In this document: positions 18,969 through 32,178 of the stretch, one piece after another
How positions within the stretch are numbered: the first letter of the stretch is position 1
Layout: each line of letters opens with the position of its first letter
Assembly (NCBI RefSeq): GCF_900183575.1
Contig: NZ_FXUZ01000003.1
Location: 243,805 to 307,804 of the forward strand
Direction of reading: 5' to 3'
DNA: 64,000 nucleotides
Source of the DNA: Staphylococcus cornubiensis
GTDB lineage: Bacteria > Bacillota > Bacilli > Staphylococcales > Staphylococcaceae
Notes under the pieces: generated by a model
Database searches by the model: none
What the model was told of the DNA's origin: nothing
Seen by the model: only the letters and a program-made list of their open reading frames with translations
Position numbers and translations under genes: made by a program

Positions 18969-21050
18969 TTATTCACCTTTGTTCTTTTTGATGATTTCTT
19001 CAGAAATTGATTTAGGTACTTCTGCATAGTGATCGAAGTACATAGTGTAAGTACCGCGACCTTGCGTGTTAGAACGTAATGAAGTTGCATAACCGAACAT
19101 TTCTGAAAGTGGTACATAAGCATTAACAACTTGTGCGTTACCACGTGGTTCCATACCATCTACACGTCCACGACGAGCAGTTACGTCACCCATGATATCA
19201 CCCATGTACTCTTCAGGCATTTCGATAGTTACTTTCATCATCGGTTCTAAGATAACTGGATCACATTTTTTAGCAGCTTCTTTAAGTGCTAATGATGCAG
19301 CAATTTTGAAGGCCATTTCAGATGAGTCGACATCATGGTATGAACCATCAAATAATTTTGCTTTAACATCGATTAATGGATAACCAGCTAATACACCGTT
19401 TTCCATAGCGTCTTTAAGACCTTGTTCAACTGATGGGATGTATTCACGAGGAACTACACCACCAACGATAGCGTTTTCGAATTCGAAACCTGCGCCTGTT
19501 TCGTTTGGTGTGAATTCAATGTGAACGTCACCATATTGACCACGACCACCAGATTGACGAGAGAATTTACCTTGAACAGCAGCAGAAGACTTGAATGTTT
19601 CACGGTAAGATACCATTGGTGCACCCACGTTTGCTTCTACGTTAAATTCTTTCTTCATACGGTCAACGATGATGTCAAGGTGAAGCTCACCCATACCACC
19701 AATGATAACTTGACCAGTTTCTTCATCTGTGTGCGCTTTGAAAGTAGGGTCTTCTTCTTGAAGTTTCACAAGCGCTTGAGTCATTTTATCTTGGTCTGCT
19801 TTTGATTTAGGTTCAACTGATAAGTGAATAACTGGCTCTGGGAATTCCATTGACTCAAGGATGATGTCATTTTTCTCTCCACAAAGTGTATCACCTGTAC
19901 CAGTGTCTTTAAGACCTACAGCCGCTGCGATATCACCAGAATATACAGTGCTGATTTCTTCACGTGAGTTTGCGTGCATTTGTAAAATACGACCTACACG
20001 TTCACGTTTACCTTTAGTTGAGTTTTTAACGTATGAACCTGAAGTTAAAGTACCAGAGTATACACGGAAGAAAGTTAATTTACCAACGTAAGGGTCAGTC
20101 ATAACTTTAAATGCTAATGCAGCAAATTCTGCATCGTCGTCCGCTTTAGCGATAACTTCTTCATCAGGATCATCCGCACGATGACCAACGATTGGTTTAA
20201 CGTCTAAAGGTGATGGAAGGTAGTCAATTACTGCGTCTAACATTAATTGAACACCTTTGTTTTTGAATGCTGTACCACAAAGTACTGGGTAGAACTCAAC
20301 ATCTGTTGTTGCTTGACGGATTGCGTCTTTAAGCTCATCAACAGTGATTTCTTGTTCTTCAAAGATTTTTTCCATTAAGCTTTCATTTGTTTCAGCAACA
20401 GCTTCGATTAATGCTTCACGTGCTTCTTCAGCGCGCTCACGGTAGTCTTCAGGAATTTCAGTTTCTTCAATTTCAGTTCCTAAATCATTTGTGTACTTGA
20501 AACATTTCATTGTTACTAAGTCAATGATAGCTGAGAAATCATCTTCAGCACCGATTGGTAATTGAATTGGTGCAGCATTTGCTTGTAAACGATCATGTAA
20601 AGTGCTTACAGCGTAATCGAAGTTAGCACCTAATTTGTCCATTTTGTTTACAAATACGATACGAGGTACACCGTAAGTTGTTGCTTGGCGCCAAACTGTT
20701 TCAGTTTGAGGTTCTACACCTGATTGCGCATCAAGAACTGTTACCGCACCATCAAGTACACGTAATGAACGTTCAACTTCTACAGTGAAGTCTACGTGTC
20801 CAGGTGTATCGATGATGTTAACACGGTGATCTTTCCATGCAGCAGTTGTTGCCGCTGAAGTGATCGTAATACCACGGTCTTGCTCTTGTTCCATCCAGTC
20901 CATTTGTGAAGCACCTTCATGTGTTTCACCAATTTTGTGGATACGTCCAGTGTAATAAAGAATACGTTCAGTCGTCGTCGTTTTACCAGCATCGATGTGC
21001 GCCATGATACCGATATTACGAGTGTTCTTTAAAGAAAAATCTCTTCCCAT
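18969..21050 (-). CDS. fusA: Elongation factor G
   Basis: Translocase GTPase (693 aa). G1 AHIDAGKTT at residues 17-25, G3 DTPGHVDF, G4 NKMDK, then the domains III-V. The region where fusidic-acid resistance changes arise in S. aureus (around [20 protein letters not shown]) reads as the susceptible type. Sits between rpsG and tuf in the str operon order. Confidence 0.99.
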   Translation of the reverse strand: MGRDFSLKNTRNIGIMAHIDAGKTTTTERILYYTGRIHKIGETHEGASQMDWMEQEQDRGITITSAATTAAWKDHRVNIIDTPGHVDFTVEVERSLRVLDGAVTVLDAQSGVEPQTETVWRQATTYGVPRIVFVNKMDKLGANFDYAVSTLHDRLQANAAPIQLPIGAEDDFSAIIDLVTMKCFKYTNDLGTEIEETEIPEDYRERAEEAREALIEAVAETNESLMEKIFEEQEITVDELKDAIRQATTDVEFYPVLCGTAFKNKGVQLMLDAVIDYLPSPLDVKPIVGHRADDPDEEVIAKADDDAEFAALAFKVMTDPYVGKLTFFRVYSGTLTSGSYVKNSTKGKRERVGRILQMHANSREEISTVYSGDIAAAVGLKDTGTGDTLCGEKNDIILESMEFPEPVIHLSVEPKSKADQDKMTQALVKLQEEDPTFKAHTDEETGQVIIGGMGELHLDIIVDRMKKEFNVEANVGAPMVSYRETFKSSAAVQGKFSRQSGGRGQYGDVHIEFTPNETGAGFEFENAIVGGVVPREYIPSVEQGLKDAMENGVLAGYPLIDVKAKLFDGSYHDVDSSEMAFKIAASLALKEAAKKCDPVILEPMMKVTIEMPEEYMGDIMGDVTARRGRVDGMEPRGNAQVVNAYVPLSEMFGYATSLRSNTQGRGTYTMYFDHYAEVPKSISEEIIKKNKGE

Positions 21051-21193
21051 GGGTATTCTTTCTCCTTCCAGAATAATAGGATTATATGATTAGATATAGC
21101 TTTACCCTAAGCATGTATAGAACAGTTCAATCAATAGCTTAAAAGCAAGTTGATGGCGCTATACAGAAATTGCTCAGGGGATTCGCAAATATC

Positions 21194-21664
21194 TTACCAG
21201 CGGTAGTGAGCGAATGCTTTGTTCGCTTCAGCCATTTTGTGAGTGTCCTCACGTTTCTTAACTGCACCACCAGTGTTGTTAGCTGCGTCTAAGATTTCGT
21301 TAGCTAAACGCTCTTCCATAGTTTTTTCACCACGAAGACGCGCATAGTTTACTAACCAACGTAAACCTAAAGTAGTACGACGCTCTGGACGAACTTCTAC
21401 AGGTACTTGGTAGTTTGAACCACCTACACGGCGTGCTTTAACTTCAAGTACTGGCATAATATTGTTAATTGCTTCATCGAAAACTTCCATTGCATCACGA
21501 CCAGAACGTTCTTGAACTAAGTCGAATGCTGAGTAAAGAATACGTTGAGCAGTTCCACGTTTACCATCTAACATAATCTTGTTGATTAATTTTGTTACTA
21601 ACTTAGAGTTGTGAATTGGATCTGGTAACACATCTCTTTTAGGTACTGATCCTTTACGAGGCAT
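21194..21664 (-). CDS. rpsG: 30S ribosomal protein S7
   Basis: S7 (156 aa) binds the 3' major domain of 16S rRNA and starts assembly of the 30S head. The N-terminus [16 protein letters not shown] and the length match staphylococcal S7. Second gene of the rpsL-rpsG-fusA-tuf operon. In other bacteria S7 can repress its own operon; the spacer before fusA was not seen to hold an obvious site. Confidence 0.98.
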   Translation of the reverse strand: MPRKGSVPKRDVLPDPIHNSKLVTKLINKIMLDGKRGTAQRILYSAFDLVQERSGRDAMEVFDEAINNIMPVLEVKARRVGGSNYQVPVEVRPERRTTLGLRWLVNYARLRGEKTMEERLANEILDAANNTGGAVKKREDTHKMAEANKAFAHYRW

Positions 21665-21744
21665 AATACAAGTCCTCCCTTCCTATTATAATATATTTGA
21701 TTTCTTTCATCATGATTAAAAACGATTTTTACAATCTTTTAATC

Positions 21745-22158
21745 TTATTTTTTAGGTTTTTTAGTACCGTATAATGAACGGCTTTGCATACGACCGTCAA
21801 CACCTGACGTATCTAATGCACCACGAACGATATGGTAACGCACACCAGGTAAGTCTTTTACACGTCCACCACGTACAAGTACTACACTGTGTTCTTGTAA
21901 GTTGTGTCCGATACCAGGGATGTATGCGTTGATTTCAATGTTGTTTGATAAACGCACACGTGCATATTTACGTAACGCTGAGTTTGGTTTTTTAGGAGTC
22001 ATTGTACCCACACGTGTACATACGCCACGTTTTTGTGGAGAATTCAATTTAGTGAATTGTTTCTTTTGACTGTTAAAACCTCTATTTAAAGCTGGTGAAT
22101 CAGATTTTTTAGTTTTGCTTTGTCTTGGTTTACGTACTAATTGGTTAATAGTAGGCAT
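21745..22158 (-). CDS. rpsL: 30S ribosomal protein S12
   Basis: S12 (137 aa) at the decoding centre. The loops [10 protein letters not shown] and [15 protein letters not shown], where streptomycin-resistance substitutions fall (the Lys positions of each), are wild type. Starts [12 protein letters not shown], the family N-terminus. Confidence 0.98.
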   Translation of the reverse strand: MPTINQLVRKPRQSKTKKSDSPALNRGFNSQKKQFTKLNSPQKRGVCTRVGTMTPKKPNSALRKYARVRLSNNIEINAYIPGIGHNLQEHSVVLVRGGRVKDLPGVRYHIVRGALDTSGVDGRMQSRSLYGTKKPKK

Positions 22159-22253
22159 TCAAGTTTCCTCCTCTCTTCATTTCTTAATCCCACACATCCA
22201 GGTGGTTCATTTTTAGGTTAAATAAAATTTAGTAAGCATAATACTTACTAATC

Positions 22254-22508
22254 TCACTTGAGCAAAGCAACGACTGTTGCCTTTACATTTATACCAACAT
22301 ATTCTCCAAGTGCTTGTTGACTTGAAAAGAATTCGATAGGTATCTTATTTTGATTGGCAAAGCTTAACACGCGCGCGAGTAAATGCACATTCACATCTTC
22401 GCCTATAATCAGTTTGTTTACGCGTTGATTACGAAGCGCCTTTAACGTTTCCTTTAAACCAACCACGTAGGCTTGTTTGTCAAAGCGTGTGACTTTTTCA
22501 TTAGACAT
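22254..22508 (-). CDS. L7Ae-like ribosomal protein (YbxF/Rpl7Ae family)
   Basis: An 84-aa protein of the L7Ae/L30e family, in the position of B. subtilis ybxF (rplGB) between rpoC and rpsL. Such proteins bind kink-turn RNA; the conserved core KLIIGEDVN and the helix-rich C-terminus fit. Role on the ribosome or on RNA leaders is inferred from family. Confidence 0.85.
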   Translation of the reverse strand: MSNEKVTRFDKQAYVVGLKETLKALRNQRVNKLIIGEDVNVHLLARVLSFANQNKIPIEFFSSQQALGEYVGINVKATVVALLK

Positions 22509-22627
22509 TTACATATCCTCCAAAGTACTGCTTGCATCAACCTTTACTATATTATCATCTTAGCAAATCGTTCGTCAACAGTTATTCGAAAATATTCTAT
22601 GATTTTATTGAAGATTTTAACAGTCAG

Positions 22628-22672
22628 TTCGAACGAGAAGTCACCGTTGCCGATGACCTCTGTTCAACTCAC
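22628..22672 (-). other. Imperfect stem-loop between rpoC and the L7Ae-like gene
   Basis: GTTCGAACGAGAAGTCA pairs imperfectly with TGACCTCTGTTCAAC. Neither strand shows a T-run, so a processing or partial-attenuation role is likelier than a strong terminator. Confidence 0.35.
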
Positions 22673-22685
22673 TGGAGATGAAATG

Positions 22686-25600
22686 TTATTCCACAGTTAC
22701 TTGATTTTCAAGACCTGGTTGTGTCACTTCATCCTTTTCAATATCAACTTTACTGTAACGTTTCATACCTGTACCTGCTGGGATTAACTTACCGATAATA
22801 ACGTTCTCTTTAAGACCGAGAAGATCATCGCGTTTACCTTTAATCGCGGCATCAGTTAAGACACGCGTTGTTTCTTGGAATGACGCTGCAGATAAGAAGC
22901 TTTCTGTTTCAAGAGACGCTTTTGTAATACCAAGCAATACTGGTTTTGCAGTTGCTGGACGTTTGCGCTCTTTGAATGCTTCACGGTTTGCATCTGTGAA
23001 GTTGTGGATGTCAACAAGTGAACCTGGTAATAATTTCGTGTCACCTGCTTCAATGATACGTACTTTACGTAACATTTGACGTACCATGACTTCAACGTGT
23101 TTGTCGTCAATTTCTACACCTTGCATACGGTAAACTTTTTGTACCTCTTTAAGCAAGTACTCTTCTGTAGCTGTTAAACCAGCGATAGAAAGGAAGTTTT
23201 TCGGCTCGATTGAACCTTCCGTTAAGACTTCACCACGTGCAACGGATTGACCGATTTCAACTTTCAGACGTGATGTTCCTGATGCAAGGTAAGAGCGTGT
23301 TTCGTTTGCACCTTTAACAACGATTTCTTGTTGTCTGTCTTTACCCACTGTAATGTTATCAATGACACCTTCAATTTCAGTAATCACTGCTTGACCTTTA
23401 GGGTTACGTGCTTCGAAAATCTCTTGGATACGAGGTAAACCTTGCGTGATATCGCTTCCGGCTACCCCACCTGTATGGAACGTACGCATTGTTAACTGTG
23501 TACCTGGCTCACCGATAGATTGTGCAGCGATAGTTCCGACTGCTTCACCTACTTCTACTTTTTCACCTGTTGCTAAGTTTTTACCGTAACATTTTTCACA
23601 TACACCATGACGTGTGTTACATGTAAATGCAGAACGGATGTACATTTCTTCGATACCTGCATCTGTAATCTCTTTTGCAATTTCAGGTGTAATCAATTCA
23701 TCTGGACGAATGATCACTTTGTCTGTCTCTGGGTGACGTACTGTTTCTTTAGAATAACGACCTTCAATACGTTCGATAAATGGTTCGATCATTTCTGTAC
23801 CTTCTTTGATATCTGAAACGAGTAAACCACGGTCAGTACCACAGTCTTCTTCACGTACGATAACGTCTTGTGCAACGTCAACGAGACGACGTGTTAAGTA
23901 ACCTGAGTCGGCAGTCTTAAGTGCTGTATCGGCAAGACCTTTACGCGCACCATGTGTAGAGATAAAGTACTCTAATACTGTTAAACCTTCACGGAATGAT
24001 GATGTGATTGGAAGTTCGATGATTTTACCTGATGGAGCGGCCATTAAACCACGCATACCGGCAAGTTGCGTAAAGTTAGATGCGTTACCACGGGCACCAG
24101 AGTCACTCATCATGAAGATAGGGTTTGTTTTATCAAGAGACTTCATCAGTTTCGCTTGAATTCTATCTTTCGCATTTGTCCAAATTTCAATAACTGCGTT
24201 GTAACGTTCTTCTTCTGTTAATAAACCACGGTTAAATTGTTTTTGAACACGTTCAACTAATTTCTCAGACTCATCTAAAATCTCTTGTTTATCAGGTAAT
24301 ACCACGATATCAGCTACACCAACTGTAATACCTGCTTTAGAAGAGTATTTGAAACCTAAGTCTTTCATTAAGTCAAGCATCATAGACGTATCCGTAATGC
24401 TAAAGCGATTGAACACTTCTGCGATAATATTACCTAAGAATTTTTTGTTGAATGGTGGTACGAGTTCAGTGTTTTCAAAGTACTCTGCCAAACCACCTTC
24501 TCCAAGTTCAGACGCATCAACGAAGTATTTATCAGGCGTACTCTTTTCTAAGTTCGTCGCTGTCGGTTCGTTAATGTATGCAAATGAATCTGGAATAATT
24601 TCGTTAAAGATCACTTTACCTACAGAAGTTGTTAAGATTTTACGGTTTTGCTCTTCAGTAAATGTTGGGTTGTTGAATGATGACGCTTGAACCCCAATAC
24701 GTGTATGCAAGTGAACATGTCCATTTGCATAAGCTTTAATGACTTCATTCGTATCATTGAACATCATACCTGTATTCACTGCATCTTTACGCTCTAACGT
24801 TAAGTAATAGTTACCTAAAACCATGTCCTGAGATGGTGTAACAACCGGTTTACCATCTTTAGGGTTCAAGATGTTTTGAGCAGCGAGCATTAACATACGT
24901 GCTTCAGCTTGTGCTTCTTTTGATAAAGGTACGTGAACCGCCATTTGGTCACCATCAAAGTCGGCGTTATAAGCTGTTGTTACAAGTGGGTGTAAACGAA
25001 TCGCACGACCTTCAACTAAAGTCGGTTCGAACGCTTGGATACCGAGTCTGTGTAACGTTGGTGCACGGTTAAGTAATACTGGGTGTTCGATAATGACATC
25101 TTCTAATACATCCCAAACTTCATCTTCTGTACGCTCAATTTTACTTTTTGCGTTTTTGATGTTTGTCGCAATTTCACGTTGTACAAGTTCTTTCATGACA
25201 AACGGTTTGAACAATTCTAATGCCATTTCTTTTGGCAGACCACATTGATACATTTTCAAGTTCGGTCCTACCGCGATAACTGAACGACCAGAATAGTCTA
25301 CACGTTTACCAAGTAAGTTTTGACGGAAACGACCTTGCTTACCTTTCAACATGTGTGAAAGTGATTTAAGCGGACGGTTACCTGGACCTGTTACCGGACG
25401 ACCACGACGACCGTTATCGATTAATGCATCAACAGCTTCTTGTAACATACGTTTTTCGTTTTGTACGATGATGCCAGGCGCACCTAAATCTAATAAACGT
25501 TTTAAACGGTTGTTACGGTTGATGACACGACGGTATAAATCGTTTAAGTCACTTGTCGCAAAACGTCCACCGTCAAGTTGTACCATTGGACGAATTTCAG

Positions 25601-26306
25601 GTGGGATAATTGGTAGCACATCTAAAATCATCCATGCTGGGTTGTTACCAGAGTTACGGAATGACTCCACAACTTCTAAACGTTTAATGGCACGTGTTAA
25701 ACGTTGACCTGTCGCAGATTCCAACTCGTCACGAAGTATTTTCAACTCTTCATCTAAGTTGATTTCTTCTAATAAGTCTTTAATCCCTTCAGCACCCATT
25801 TTAGCAGTGAATTGACCCGGGAATTTGTCATAGTAATCACGGAATTCTGCTTCTGAAAGTAATGTTTTCTTTTCTAAACCTGTTGGACCTGGATCAACCA
25901 CAACGTATGAAGCAAAGTAAATCACTTCTTCTAATGCACGTGGTGACATGTCTAGTAAAAGACCCATACGACTTGGGATCCCTTTGAAGTACCAAATGTG
26001 AGACACTGGTGCTGCTAACTCAATGTGTCCCATACGTTCACGACGTACTTTTGATTTTGTCACTTCAACGCCGCAACGGTCACAAATCATACCTTTATAG
26101 CGTACACGTTTGTATTTCCCACAACTACATTCCCAGTCTTTAGTTGGTCCGAAAATTCTTTCACAGAAGAGACCATCTTTTTCTGGTTTTAACGTACGGT
26201 AGTTAATTGTTTCTGGCTTTTTAACCTCACCATATGACCAAGAACGGATTTTTTCAGGTGAAGCGAGTCCTATTTTCATGTAATGGAATTTATTTACATC
26301 AATCAA
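22686..26306 (-). CDS. rpoC: RNA polymerase beta' subunit
   Basis: Catalytic subunit of RNA polymerase (1206 aa). The absolutely conserved Mg-binding motif NADFDGDQM is near residue 450; the N-terminal zinc ribbon is C-S-C-G...C-D-R-C-G and the second zinc site is CGTDRG...[13 protein letters not shown]. It starts with TTG, 8 bases after GGAGG. Downstream of rpoB with a 228-base spacer that contains an imperfect stem-loop (around 26388-26427). Confidence 0.99.
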   Translation of the reverse strand: MIDVNKFHYMKIGLASPEKIRSWSYGEVKKPETINYRTLKPEKDGLFCERIFGPTKDWECSCGKYKRVRYKGMICDRCGVEVTKSKVRRERMGHIELAAPVSHIWYFKGIPSRMGLLLDMSPRALEEVIYFASYVVVDPGPTGLEKKTLLSEAEFRDYYDKFPGQFTAKMGAEGIKDLLEEINLDEELKILRDELESATGQRLTRAIKRLEVVESFRNSGNNPAWMILDVLPIIPPEIRPMVQLDGGRFATSDLNDLYRRVINRNNRLKRLLDLGAPGIIVQNEKRMLQEAVDALIDNGRRGRPVTGPGNRPLKSLSHMLKGKQGRFRQNLLGKRVDYSGRSVIAVGPNLKMYQCGLPKEMALELFKPFVMKELVQREIATNIKNAKSKIERTEDEVWDVLEDVIIEHPVLLNRAPTLHRLGIQAFEPTLVEGRAIRLHPLVTTAYNADFDGDQMAVHVPLSKEAQAEARMLMLAAQNILNPKDGKPVVTPSQDMVLGNYYLTLERKDAVNTGMMFNDTNEVIKAYANGHVHLHTRIGVQASSFNNPTFTEEQNRKILTTSVGKVIFNEIIPDSFAYINEPTATNLEKSTPDKYFVDASELGEGGLAEYFENTELVPPFNKKFLGNIIAEVFNRFSITDTSMMLDLMKDLGFKYSSKAGITVGVADIVVLPDKQEILDESEKLVERVQKQFNRGLLTEEERYNAVIEIWTNAKDRIQAKLMKSLDKTNPIFMMSDSGARGNASNFTQLAGMRGLMAAPSGKIIELPITSSFREGLTVLEYFISTHGARKGLADTALKTADSGYLTRRLVDVAQDVIVREEDCGTDRGLLVSDIKEGTEMIEPFIERIEGRYSKETVRHPETDKVIIRPDELITPEIAKEITDAGIEEMYIRSAFTCNTRHGVCEKCYGKNLATGEKVEVGEAVGTIAAQSIGEPGTQLTMRTFHTGGVAGSDITQGLPRIQEIFEARNPKGQAVITEIEGVIDNITVGKDRQQEIVVKGANETRSYLASGTSRLKVEIGQSVARGEVLTEGSIEPKNFLSIAGLTATEEYLLKEVQKVYRMQGVEIDDKHVEVMVRQMLRKVRIIEAGDTKLLPGSLVDIHNFTDANREAFKERKRPATAKPVLLGITKASLETESFLSAASFQETTRVLTDAAIKGKRDDLLGLKENVIIGKLIPAGTGMKRYSKVDIEKDEVTQPGLENQVTVE

Positions 26307-26534
26307 GGAGCCTACCTCCTTTAGTTTAAATTAACTGTGCTAGTTGATTGATTTACAATTTATCTCAAAAATGTTGCAGTATCGGACATGTATCGAAATC
26401 CAACCCCTCTCGCTGGATTCCGATATCATTTCCGAATGGATTAATCACATCTCCTACTCGTTCATAATGTACGAACGTAAACACTCAGTTACTCGAGCGT
26501 GTTGAGATTCGATTAGTCCGTCTACAATTCATCC

Positions 26535-29500
26535 TTATTCGTTAAATTCTTTTTGTGATTCAGGAACAGTTGAAGGTTGAATGTTGACTTTGCGATCTGG
26601 AATATCATCATCGTCTAAGTCACGCATCTCAATTTCATTGTCTTGTTCGTCCATCACTTTAACGTCAAGACCTAAACTTTGTAATTCTTTCATCAATACG
26701 CGGAATGATTCAGGAACACTTGGTCTTGAAATGTTTTCACCTTTAACAATTGCTTCGTAAGTTTTTACACGACCTACTGTGTCATCTGATTTGTATGTGA
26801 GAATTTCTTGTAATGTGTAGGCAGCACCGTATGCTTCAAGTGCCCATACCTCCATCTCACCAAATCTTTGTCCACCGAATTGTGCTTTACCACCAAGCGG
26901 TTGTTGTGTAACGAGTGAGTAAGGTCCTGTAGAACGTGCGTGAAGCTTGTCATCAACCATGTGTGCAAGTTTCAACATGTACATCACACCTACAGAGATA
27001 CGGTTGTCGAATGGTTCACCTGTACGTCCATCGTAAAGGACAGTTTTACCATCACGTGCCATACCTGCTTCTTCAATTGTAGACCATACGTCATCATCGT
27101 TCGCACCATCGAATACTGGTGATGCAACATGAATACCTAAGTTTTTAGCTGCCATACCTAAGTGAAGCTCTAATACTTGTCCGATGTTCATACGAGATGG
27201 TACACCAAGTGGGTTCAACATGATGTCGATTGGACGACCATCTGGTAAGTACGGCATGTCTTCTTCAGGAACAATTTTAGAGATGACACCTTTGTTACCG
27301 TGACGACCACACATTTTGTCCCCTACATGAATTTTACGCTTTTGAACAATGTAAACACGTACGAGTTGGTTGACACCTGGTGAAAGTGAATCATCGCCTT
27401 CTTCACGGTTGAACACTTTAACATCAAGTACAATACCGCCAGCGCCGTGAGGTACACGTAATGATGTATCACGAACTTCTCGTGCTTTTTCACCAAAGAT
27501 TGCATGTAATAAACGTTCTTCTGCAGTTAATTCTGTTACACCTTTTGGCGTTACTTTACCTACTAAAATGTCACCGTCTTTAACTTCTGCACCAACATAA
27601 ACGATACCGCGATCATCTAAGTTTTTCAGTGCATTTTCAGATACGTTTGGAATATCACGTGTGATTTCTTCAGGTCCAAGTTTTGTATCACGCGCTTCTG
27701 ATTCATACTCTTCAATATGAATAGACGTGTACACATCATCTTTAACCAAACGTTCACTCATGATAACGGCATCCTCATAGTTATAACCGTCCCATGTCAT
27801 GAATCCAACTACGACGTTTCGACCTAACGCCATTTCACCAAGTTCCATTGAAGGACCATCAGCAAGGATTTCACCTTTTTCTACGACGTCACCAACTGCA
27901 ATAATTGGGCGTTGGTTGTAACATGTACCTGAGTTTGAACGTTTGAATTTCGCTAATGGATAACGATCTAACGTACCATCCACTTCTTCACCGTTTTCTT
28001 CAACTAAACGACGGACTAAAATCTCGCTTGATTGAACATGTTCGACACGACCACGATATTTAGAAATCACGGCAGCACCTGAGTCACGCGCAGCAACGTG
28101 TTCCATACCTGTACCTACAAATGGAGATTCAGGATTTAACAATGGTACCGCTTGACGTTGCATGTTCGCACCCATTAACGCACGGTTAGAGTCGTCGTTT
28201 TCTAAGAATGGGATACACGCTGTCGCAGCTGATACAACTTGTTTCGGTGATACGTCCATGTAATCCATTTTTTCTTTAGCCATCGTTGTGTTATTACCAC
28301 GGAAACGACAAACAATTTCATCATCAATAAAGCGACCATTTTCATCAAGGCGTGAGTTCGCTTGCGCTACAACATAGCTGTCTTCTTCATCAGCCGTTAA
28401 GTAGTCGATTTGGTCAGTGATTGTATTTGTTTCGATATCTACTTTACGATATGGTGTTTCGATAAAACCAAATTCGTTCACACGTGCATAACTAGATAAT
28501 GAGTTGATCAAACCAATGTTTGGTCCCTCAGGTGTTTCAATTGGACACATACGACCATAGTGAGAGTAGTGTACGTCACGCACTTCCATTTGGGCACGTT
28601 CACGCGTTAAACCACCAGGTCCTAATGCTGATAGACGACGTTTGTGTGTCAACTCAGCAAGTGGGTTCGCTTGGTCCATGAATTGAGATAATTGCGAGCT
28701 ACCAAAGAACTCTTTAATTGATGCAATCACTGGACGAATGTTAATTAATTGTTGTGGTGTGATGGAATCTGTATCTTGAATAGACATTCTTTCACGTACC
28801 ACACGTTCCATTCTTGATAAACCAATACGGAATTGGTTTTGCAACAACTCACCTACTGAACGTAGACGACGGTTACCAAGGTGGTCGATATCGTCTGTGT
28901 AGCCAATACCATGTAATAAGTTGAAGAAGTATGACATAGATGCCACAATATCAGCCGGTGTAATACATTTCACTTCAGAATCTGGGAAAGCATTACCGAT
29001 GACTGTTGTTGTACGTTCTTCATCATCATTTGGTACATAAACTTTAATAGACTGAATTTCTACAGGCTCATCAATGATACTGTTTGGAAGTTCATAGACT
29101 TGTGCATTCGCATTTGTTTCAAGAACGTCCATAATTTCATCTAATTTACGACGATCTAAAACTGTGCCCTCTTCAGCAACAATTTCACCTGTTTCTGTAT
29201 TAACAATAGGTTCAGCTAATTTTTGATTAAATAGGCGGTGTTTTAAATGTAATTTTTTGTTTGCTTTATAACGTCCTACGCTTGCTAAATCATAACGTTT
29301 AGGGTCAAAGAAACGTGAATATAATAAGCTTTTTGCGTTTTCTACAGTTGGTGGTTCACCCGGACGTAAACGCTCATAAATTTCAAGTAACGCTTGTTCT
29401 GTATTTTCTGTGCTGTCTTTTTCTAACGTATTACGTAAATATTCATTATCACCAATTAATTCAATAATTTCTTGATCTGTTGAATAGCCTAATGCACGTA

Positions 29501-30086
29501 ATAATACCGTTAATGGTAACTTTCTTGTTCTGTCGATACGCACATAAACGACATCTTTTGCATCAGTTTCATATTCCAACCAAGCACCACGGTTAGGAAT
29601 CACTGTCGCATCATAGTTCACGCGTCCATTTTTATCTAACTTTTCATTAAAGTATACGGATGGTGAACGTACTAATTGTGATACGATAACACGTTCTGCC
29701 CCGTTAATAACGAATGTACCCGTTTCTGTCATTAATGGGAAATCGCCCATAAATACTTCTTGATCTTTCACTTCGCCTGTTTCTTTAATGATTAAACGAA
29801 CTTTAACGCGTAATGGCGCTGCGTACGTTGCATCACGGTTTTTTGATTCTTCTAAATCATACTTCGGTTCACCTAATCTATAATCAACAAATTCTAATGA
29901 AAGATTTCCCGTGAAGTCTTCGATAGGAGAAATATCACGGAACATTTCTAATAAACCTTCTTTTAAGAACCAATCATACGATTTTGTTTGAATTTCAATT
30001 AAGTTTGGTAACTCTAAAACTTCCGAAATTCTTGCGTAGTTTCTACGTTTACGATGTCTTCCATATTGGACAAATTGACCTGCCAA
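26535..30086 (-). CDS. rpoB: RNA polymerase beta subunit
   Basis: Beta subunit (1183 aa). The rifampicin-binding cluster reads [18 protein letters not shown], then [13 protein letters not shown], with the Ser, Gln, Asp, His and Ser positions all of the susceptible type. The start is TTG (LAGQ, as in S. aureus) with GAGGGGTG upstream. Co-directional with rpoC. Confidence 0.99.
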   Translation of the reverse strand: MAGQFVQYGRHRKRRNYARISEVLELPNLIEIQTKSYDWFLKEGLLEMFRDISPIEDFTGNLSLEFVDYRLGEPKYDLEESKNRDATYAAPLRVKVRLIIKETGEVKDQEVFMGDFPLMTETGTFVINGAERVIVSQLVRSPSVYFNEKLDKNGRVNYDATVIPNRGAWLEYETDAKDVVYVRIDRTRKLPLTVLLRALGYSTDQEIIELIGDNEYLRNTLEKDSTENTEQALLEIYERLRPGEPPTVENAKSLLYSRFFDPKRYDLASVGRYKANKKLHLKHRLFNQKLAEPIVNTETGEIVAEEGTVLDRRKLDEIMDVLETNANAQVYELPNSIIDEPVEIQSIKVYVPNDDEERTTTVIGNAFPDSEVKCITPADIVASMSYFFNLLHGIGYTDDIDHLGNRRLRSVGELLQNQFRIGLSRMERVVRERMSIQDTDSITPQQLINIRPVIASIKEFFGSSQLSQFMDQANPLAELTHKRRLSALGPGGLTRERAQMEVRDVHYSHYGRMCPIETPEGPNIGLINSLSSYARVNEFGFIETPYRKVDIETNTITDQIDYLTADEEDSYVVAQANSRLDENGRFIDDEIVCRFRGNNTTMAKEKMDYMDVSPKQVVSAATACIPFLENDDSNRALMGANMQRQAVPLLNPESPFVGTGMEHVAARDSGAAVISKYRGRVEHVQSSEILVRRLVEENGEEVDGTLDRYPLAKFKRSNSGTCYNQRPIIAVGDVVEKGEILADGPSMELGEMALGRNVVVGFMTWDGYNYEDAVIMSERLVKDDVYTSIHIEEYESEARDTKLGPEEITRDIPNVSENALKNLDDRGIVYVGAEVKDGDILVGKVTPKGVTELTAEERLLHAIFGEKAREVRDTSLRVPHGAGGIVLDVKVFNREEGDDSLSPGVNQLVRVYIVQKRKIHVGDKMCGRHGNKGVISKIVPEEDMPYLPDGRPIDIMLNPLGVPSRMNIGQVLELHLGMAAKNLGIHVASPVFDGANDDDVWSTIEEAGMARDGKTVLYDGRTGEPFDNRISVGVMYMLKLAHMVDDKLHARSTGPYSLVTQQPLGGKAQFGGQRFGEMEVWALEAYGAAYTLQEILTYKSDDTVGRVKTYEAIVKGENISRPSVPESFRVLMKELQSLGLDVKVMDEQDNEIEMRDLDDDDIPDRKVNIQPSTVPESQKEFNE

Positions 30087-30298
30087 ACAGATTCACCCCT
30101 CAAAAATTGTGCGAACACTTTTCAGCCCTCATCATGTAACAAGACAAAAAGAAAACGGTAGCACATAAAACGATGACACCATTTTCTATTCTATAAGTCT
30201 TATTTTGAAATGTTACAATGAAACTTTAACCGTAAAAGTACACACTTATTGAACATAATTATTTCATCTTACGACTATACCATAAACAAGCATTAAAA

Positions 30299-30907
30299 TC
30301 AAGATTTAACACTTTTTAAAATATGGTAGCCCTTACTATTTTTAATTGATTCGACATTACCAAAAACAGCTTCCATTTTTTTCTTCGCGGATGGCATGCC
30401 TTGCTTCTTTTGAATCACGACGTACAATTCACCGTTAGCCTCAAGCACACGATGCGCATCTACGAAAATTTGATGGACCACTTGCTTACCTGCACGGATA
30501 GGCGGATTCGTCACAACATATTGATGTGTTTCGTCAGCAACCTGTGATAAGCCATCACTTTCTTTGATGGTCACATTCGATAATTGATTGCGTTGTGCAT
30601 TTTTCTCAGCTAAACCGAGTGCGCGGTGATTCACGTCTAACATTGTAATGTGATCATGTGGCGCAACTTTAGCGAGCATCAATCCAATAGGTCCATAACC
30701 GCATCCTACATCCACAATTGTCTTTTTTTGACCTGGCGGATGTGCATTAAGAAACGTACTCACAAGCAAGTCTGAGCCAAAGTCGACTTGATCTCGCGAA
30801 AAGACGCCCGCATCTGTAGTGAGATGGAGTTGATGTTGCTGATGAACGTATGTAATTTCTTTTTCGTTTGTAGCTGCATCGGGATGTGCATCATAGTAAT
30901 GACTCAT
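30299..30907 (-). CDS. Class I SAM-dependent methyltransferase, RsmC-like (YbxB)
   Basis: A 202-aa methyltransferase between rplL and rpoB, the position of ybxB in Bacillus. SAM motif I is VDVGCGYGPIGL near residue 65 and the catalytic-type motif is NPPI near 140 (NPPx, as in base-modifying N-methyltransferases such as RsmC). Likely modifies rRNA; substrate not shown. Ribosome-binding site GAGGTG, 8 bases before ATG. Confidence 0.85.
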   Translation of the reverse strand: MSHYYDAHPDAATNEKEITYVHQQHQLHLTTDAGVFSRDQVDFGSDLLVSTFLNAHPPGQKKTIVDVGCGYGPIGLMLAKVAPHDHITMLDVNHRALGLAEKNAQRNQLSNVTIKESDGLSQVADETHQYVVTNPPIRAGKQVVHQIFVDAHRVLEANGELYVVIQKKQGMPSAKKKMEAVFGNVESIKNSKGYHILKSVKS

Positions 30908-30938
30908 AGGCGTTGCACCTCTTTATTGTTTAATATTC

Positions 30939-30970
30939 AAAAACCCGCTATTACGTAATAGCGGGTTTTT
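30939..30970. terminator. Terminator after rplL
   Basis: A perfect 15-bp stem, AAAAACCCGCTATTA and its complement around CG, flanked by A- and T-runs. Partial read-through would give the lower expression of rpoBC relative to L10-L7/L12 known in bacteria. Confidence 0.9.
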
Positions 30971-30984
30971 CACTTATCAATGAA

Positions 30985-31350
30985 TTATTTTAATTCTACT
31001 GAAGCGCCAACTTCTTCTAATTGTTCTTTAAGTTTTTCAGCTTCTTCTTTAGGCATAGCTTCTTTGATGATGCTTGGTGCACCGTCAACTAATTCTTTAG
31101 CGTCTTTTAAGCCTAAGCCAGTTGCTTCTTTAACTGCTTTAACAACTTTGATTTTTGATGATCCAGCTGAAGTTAATTCAACGTCGAATTCAGTTTTTTC
31201 TGCTGCTGCGTCTCCGCCTGCTGCACCTGCTACTGCAACTGGCGCTGCTGCAGTTACACCAAATTCTTCTTCAATTGCTTTTACTAAGTCGTTTAATTCT
31301 AAAACTGACATTTCTTTAATTGCTTCAATGATTTGCTCTTGATTAGCCAT
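30985..31350 (-). CDS. rplL: 50S ribosomal protein L7/L12
   Basis: Stalk protein (121 aa) that recruits translational GTPases. N-terminal dimerisation domain, an Ala/Gly/Pro-rich hinge (residues 35-52) and the C-terminal globular domain with [19 protein letters not shown]. Follows rplJ by 40 bases and is covered by the L10 leader control. Confidence 0.98.
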   Translation of the reverse strand: MANQEQIIEAIKEMSVLELNDLVKAIEEEFGVTAAAPVAVAGAAGGDAAAEKTEFDVELTSAGSSKIKVVKAVKEATGLGLKDAKELVDGAPSIIKEAMPKEEAEKLKEQLEEVGASVELK

Positions 31351-31389
31351 GTTTATTTTCCTCCAATTTGTTAATTTTTAATTGATTAA

Positions 31390-31890
31390 TTATTCTGCGT
31401 TCTCTTCTTTGCTTTCTCCAACAGCTTTAACCGCATAAGCGAAGTTGCGCATTGGTGCTTGTAATACAGAAAGAAGCATAGATACAAGACCTTCGTGTGA
31501 TGGTAATGAACCAACAGTTTTCACTTCGTCAGCAGTGATGACACTACCTTCCATGATACCTGATTTGATTTCTAAAGCTTCGTGTTCTTTAGCGAATCCA
31601 GCGATAACTTTAGCTGGTGCAACCACATCTTCAGTTGTGAATGCGACTGCTGTAGGACCAGTTAAGAACTCGTCTAAGCCTTCAATACCAGCTTTCTCAG
31701 CTGCACGACGTAACATTGTGTTTTTGTACACTTTGTACTGAACATTTGCTTCACGTAATTGCTTACGTAATTCTGTTACTTCTGCTACTGTTAAACCACG
31801 GTAGTCAACAACTACTGTAGAAACAGAACTTTTAAGTTGATCAGCAATGACATCAACTTGTTGTTTTTTCGCTTCGATGATTCCAGACAT
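31390..31890 (-). CDS. rplJ: 50S ribosomal protein L10
   Basis: Stalk base protein (166 aa) that binds 23S rRNA and L7/L12 dimers. Begins [19 protein letters not shown], with the conserved [18 protein letters not shown]. Co-transcribed with rplL; L10 usually controls its own operon by binding the leader RNA upstream. Confidence 0.98.
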   Translation of the reverse strand: MSGIIEAKKQQVDVIADQLKSSVSTVVVDYRGLTVAEVTELRKQLREANVQYKVYKNTMLRRAAEKAGIEGLDEFLTGPTAVAFTTEDVVAPAKVIAGFAKEHEALEIKSGIMEGSVITADEVKTVGSLPSHEGLVSMLLSVLQAPMRNFAYAVKAVGESKEENAE

Positions 31891-31899
31891 TTTGACACC

Positions 31900-32090
31900 T
31901 CCATAGATAAGTTTTGGGTGCTTTAATAATTAAGTGTTCACTTAAATTAAAAAAACACTTTTTACCCACGGCAAAAAGTGCTTGAATGATTTAACGTTCA
32001 AGTCCATTTTAGCCTCGGTAGGATATTGTTTTAAGTTCTTTCATGAACTCCTACTGTCTTAGGTAAAATATTCAACAGAATTTAATATAA
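31900..32090 (-). promoter_or_regulatory. L10 ribosomal protein leader with attenuator
   Basis: The rplA-rplJ gap (288 bases) carries a structured leader. It contains paired TACC/GGTA-type elements and ends with a strong hairpin, CACTTTTTGCC(GTGG)GTAAAAAGTG at 31956-31980, followed on the minus strand by seven T residues. This fits the L10 leader family, in which excess L10 favours the terminator. The family call rests on position and layout. Confidence 0.75.
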
Positions 32091-32178
32091 AGGTTTTCGT
32101 GTCATTCGTCAACCTTTTTTCTAATTTACGATGCACTTAATGATTAAACGAAACGCCAATCATTAAGTGCGCATTGAA

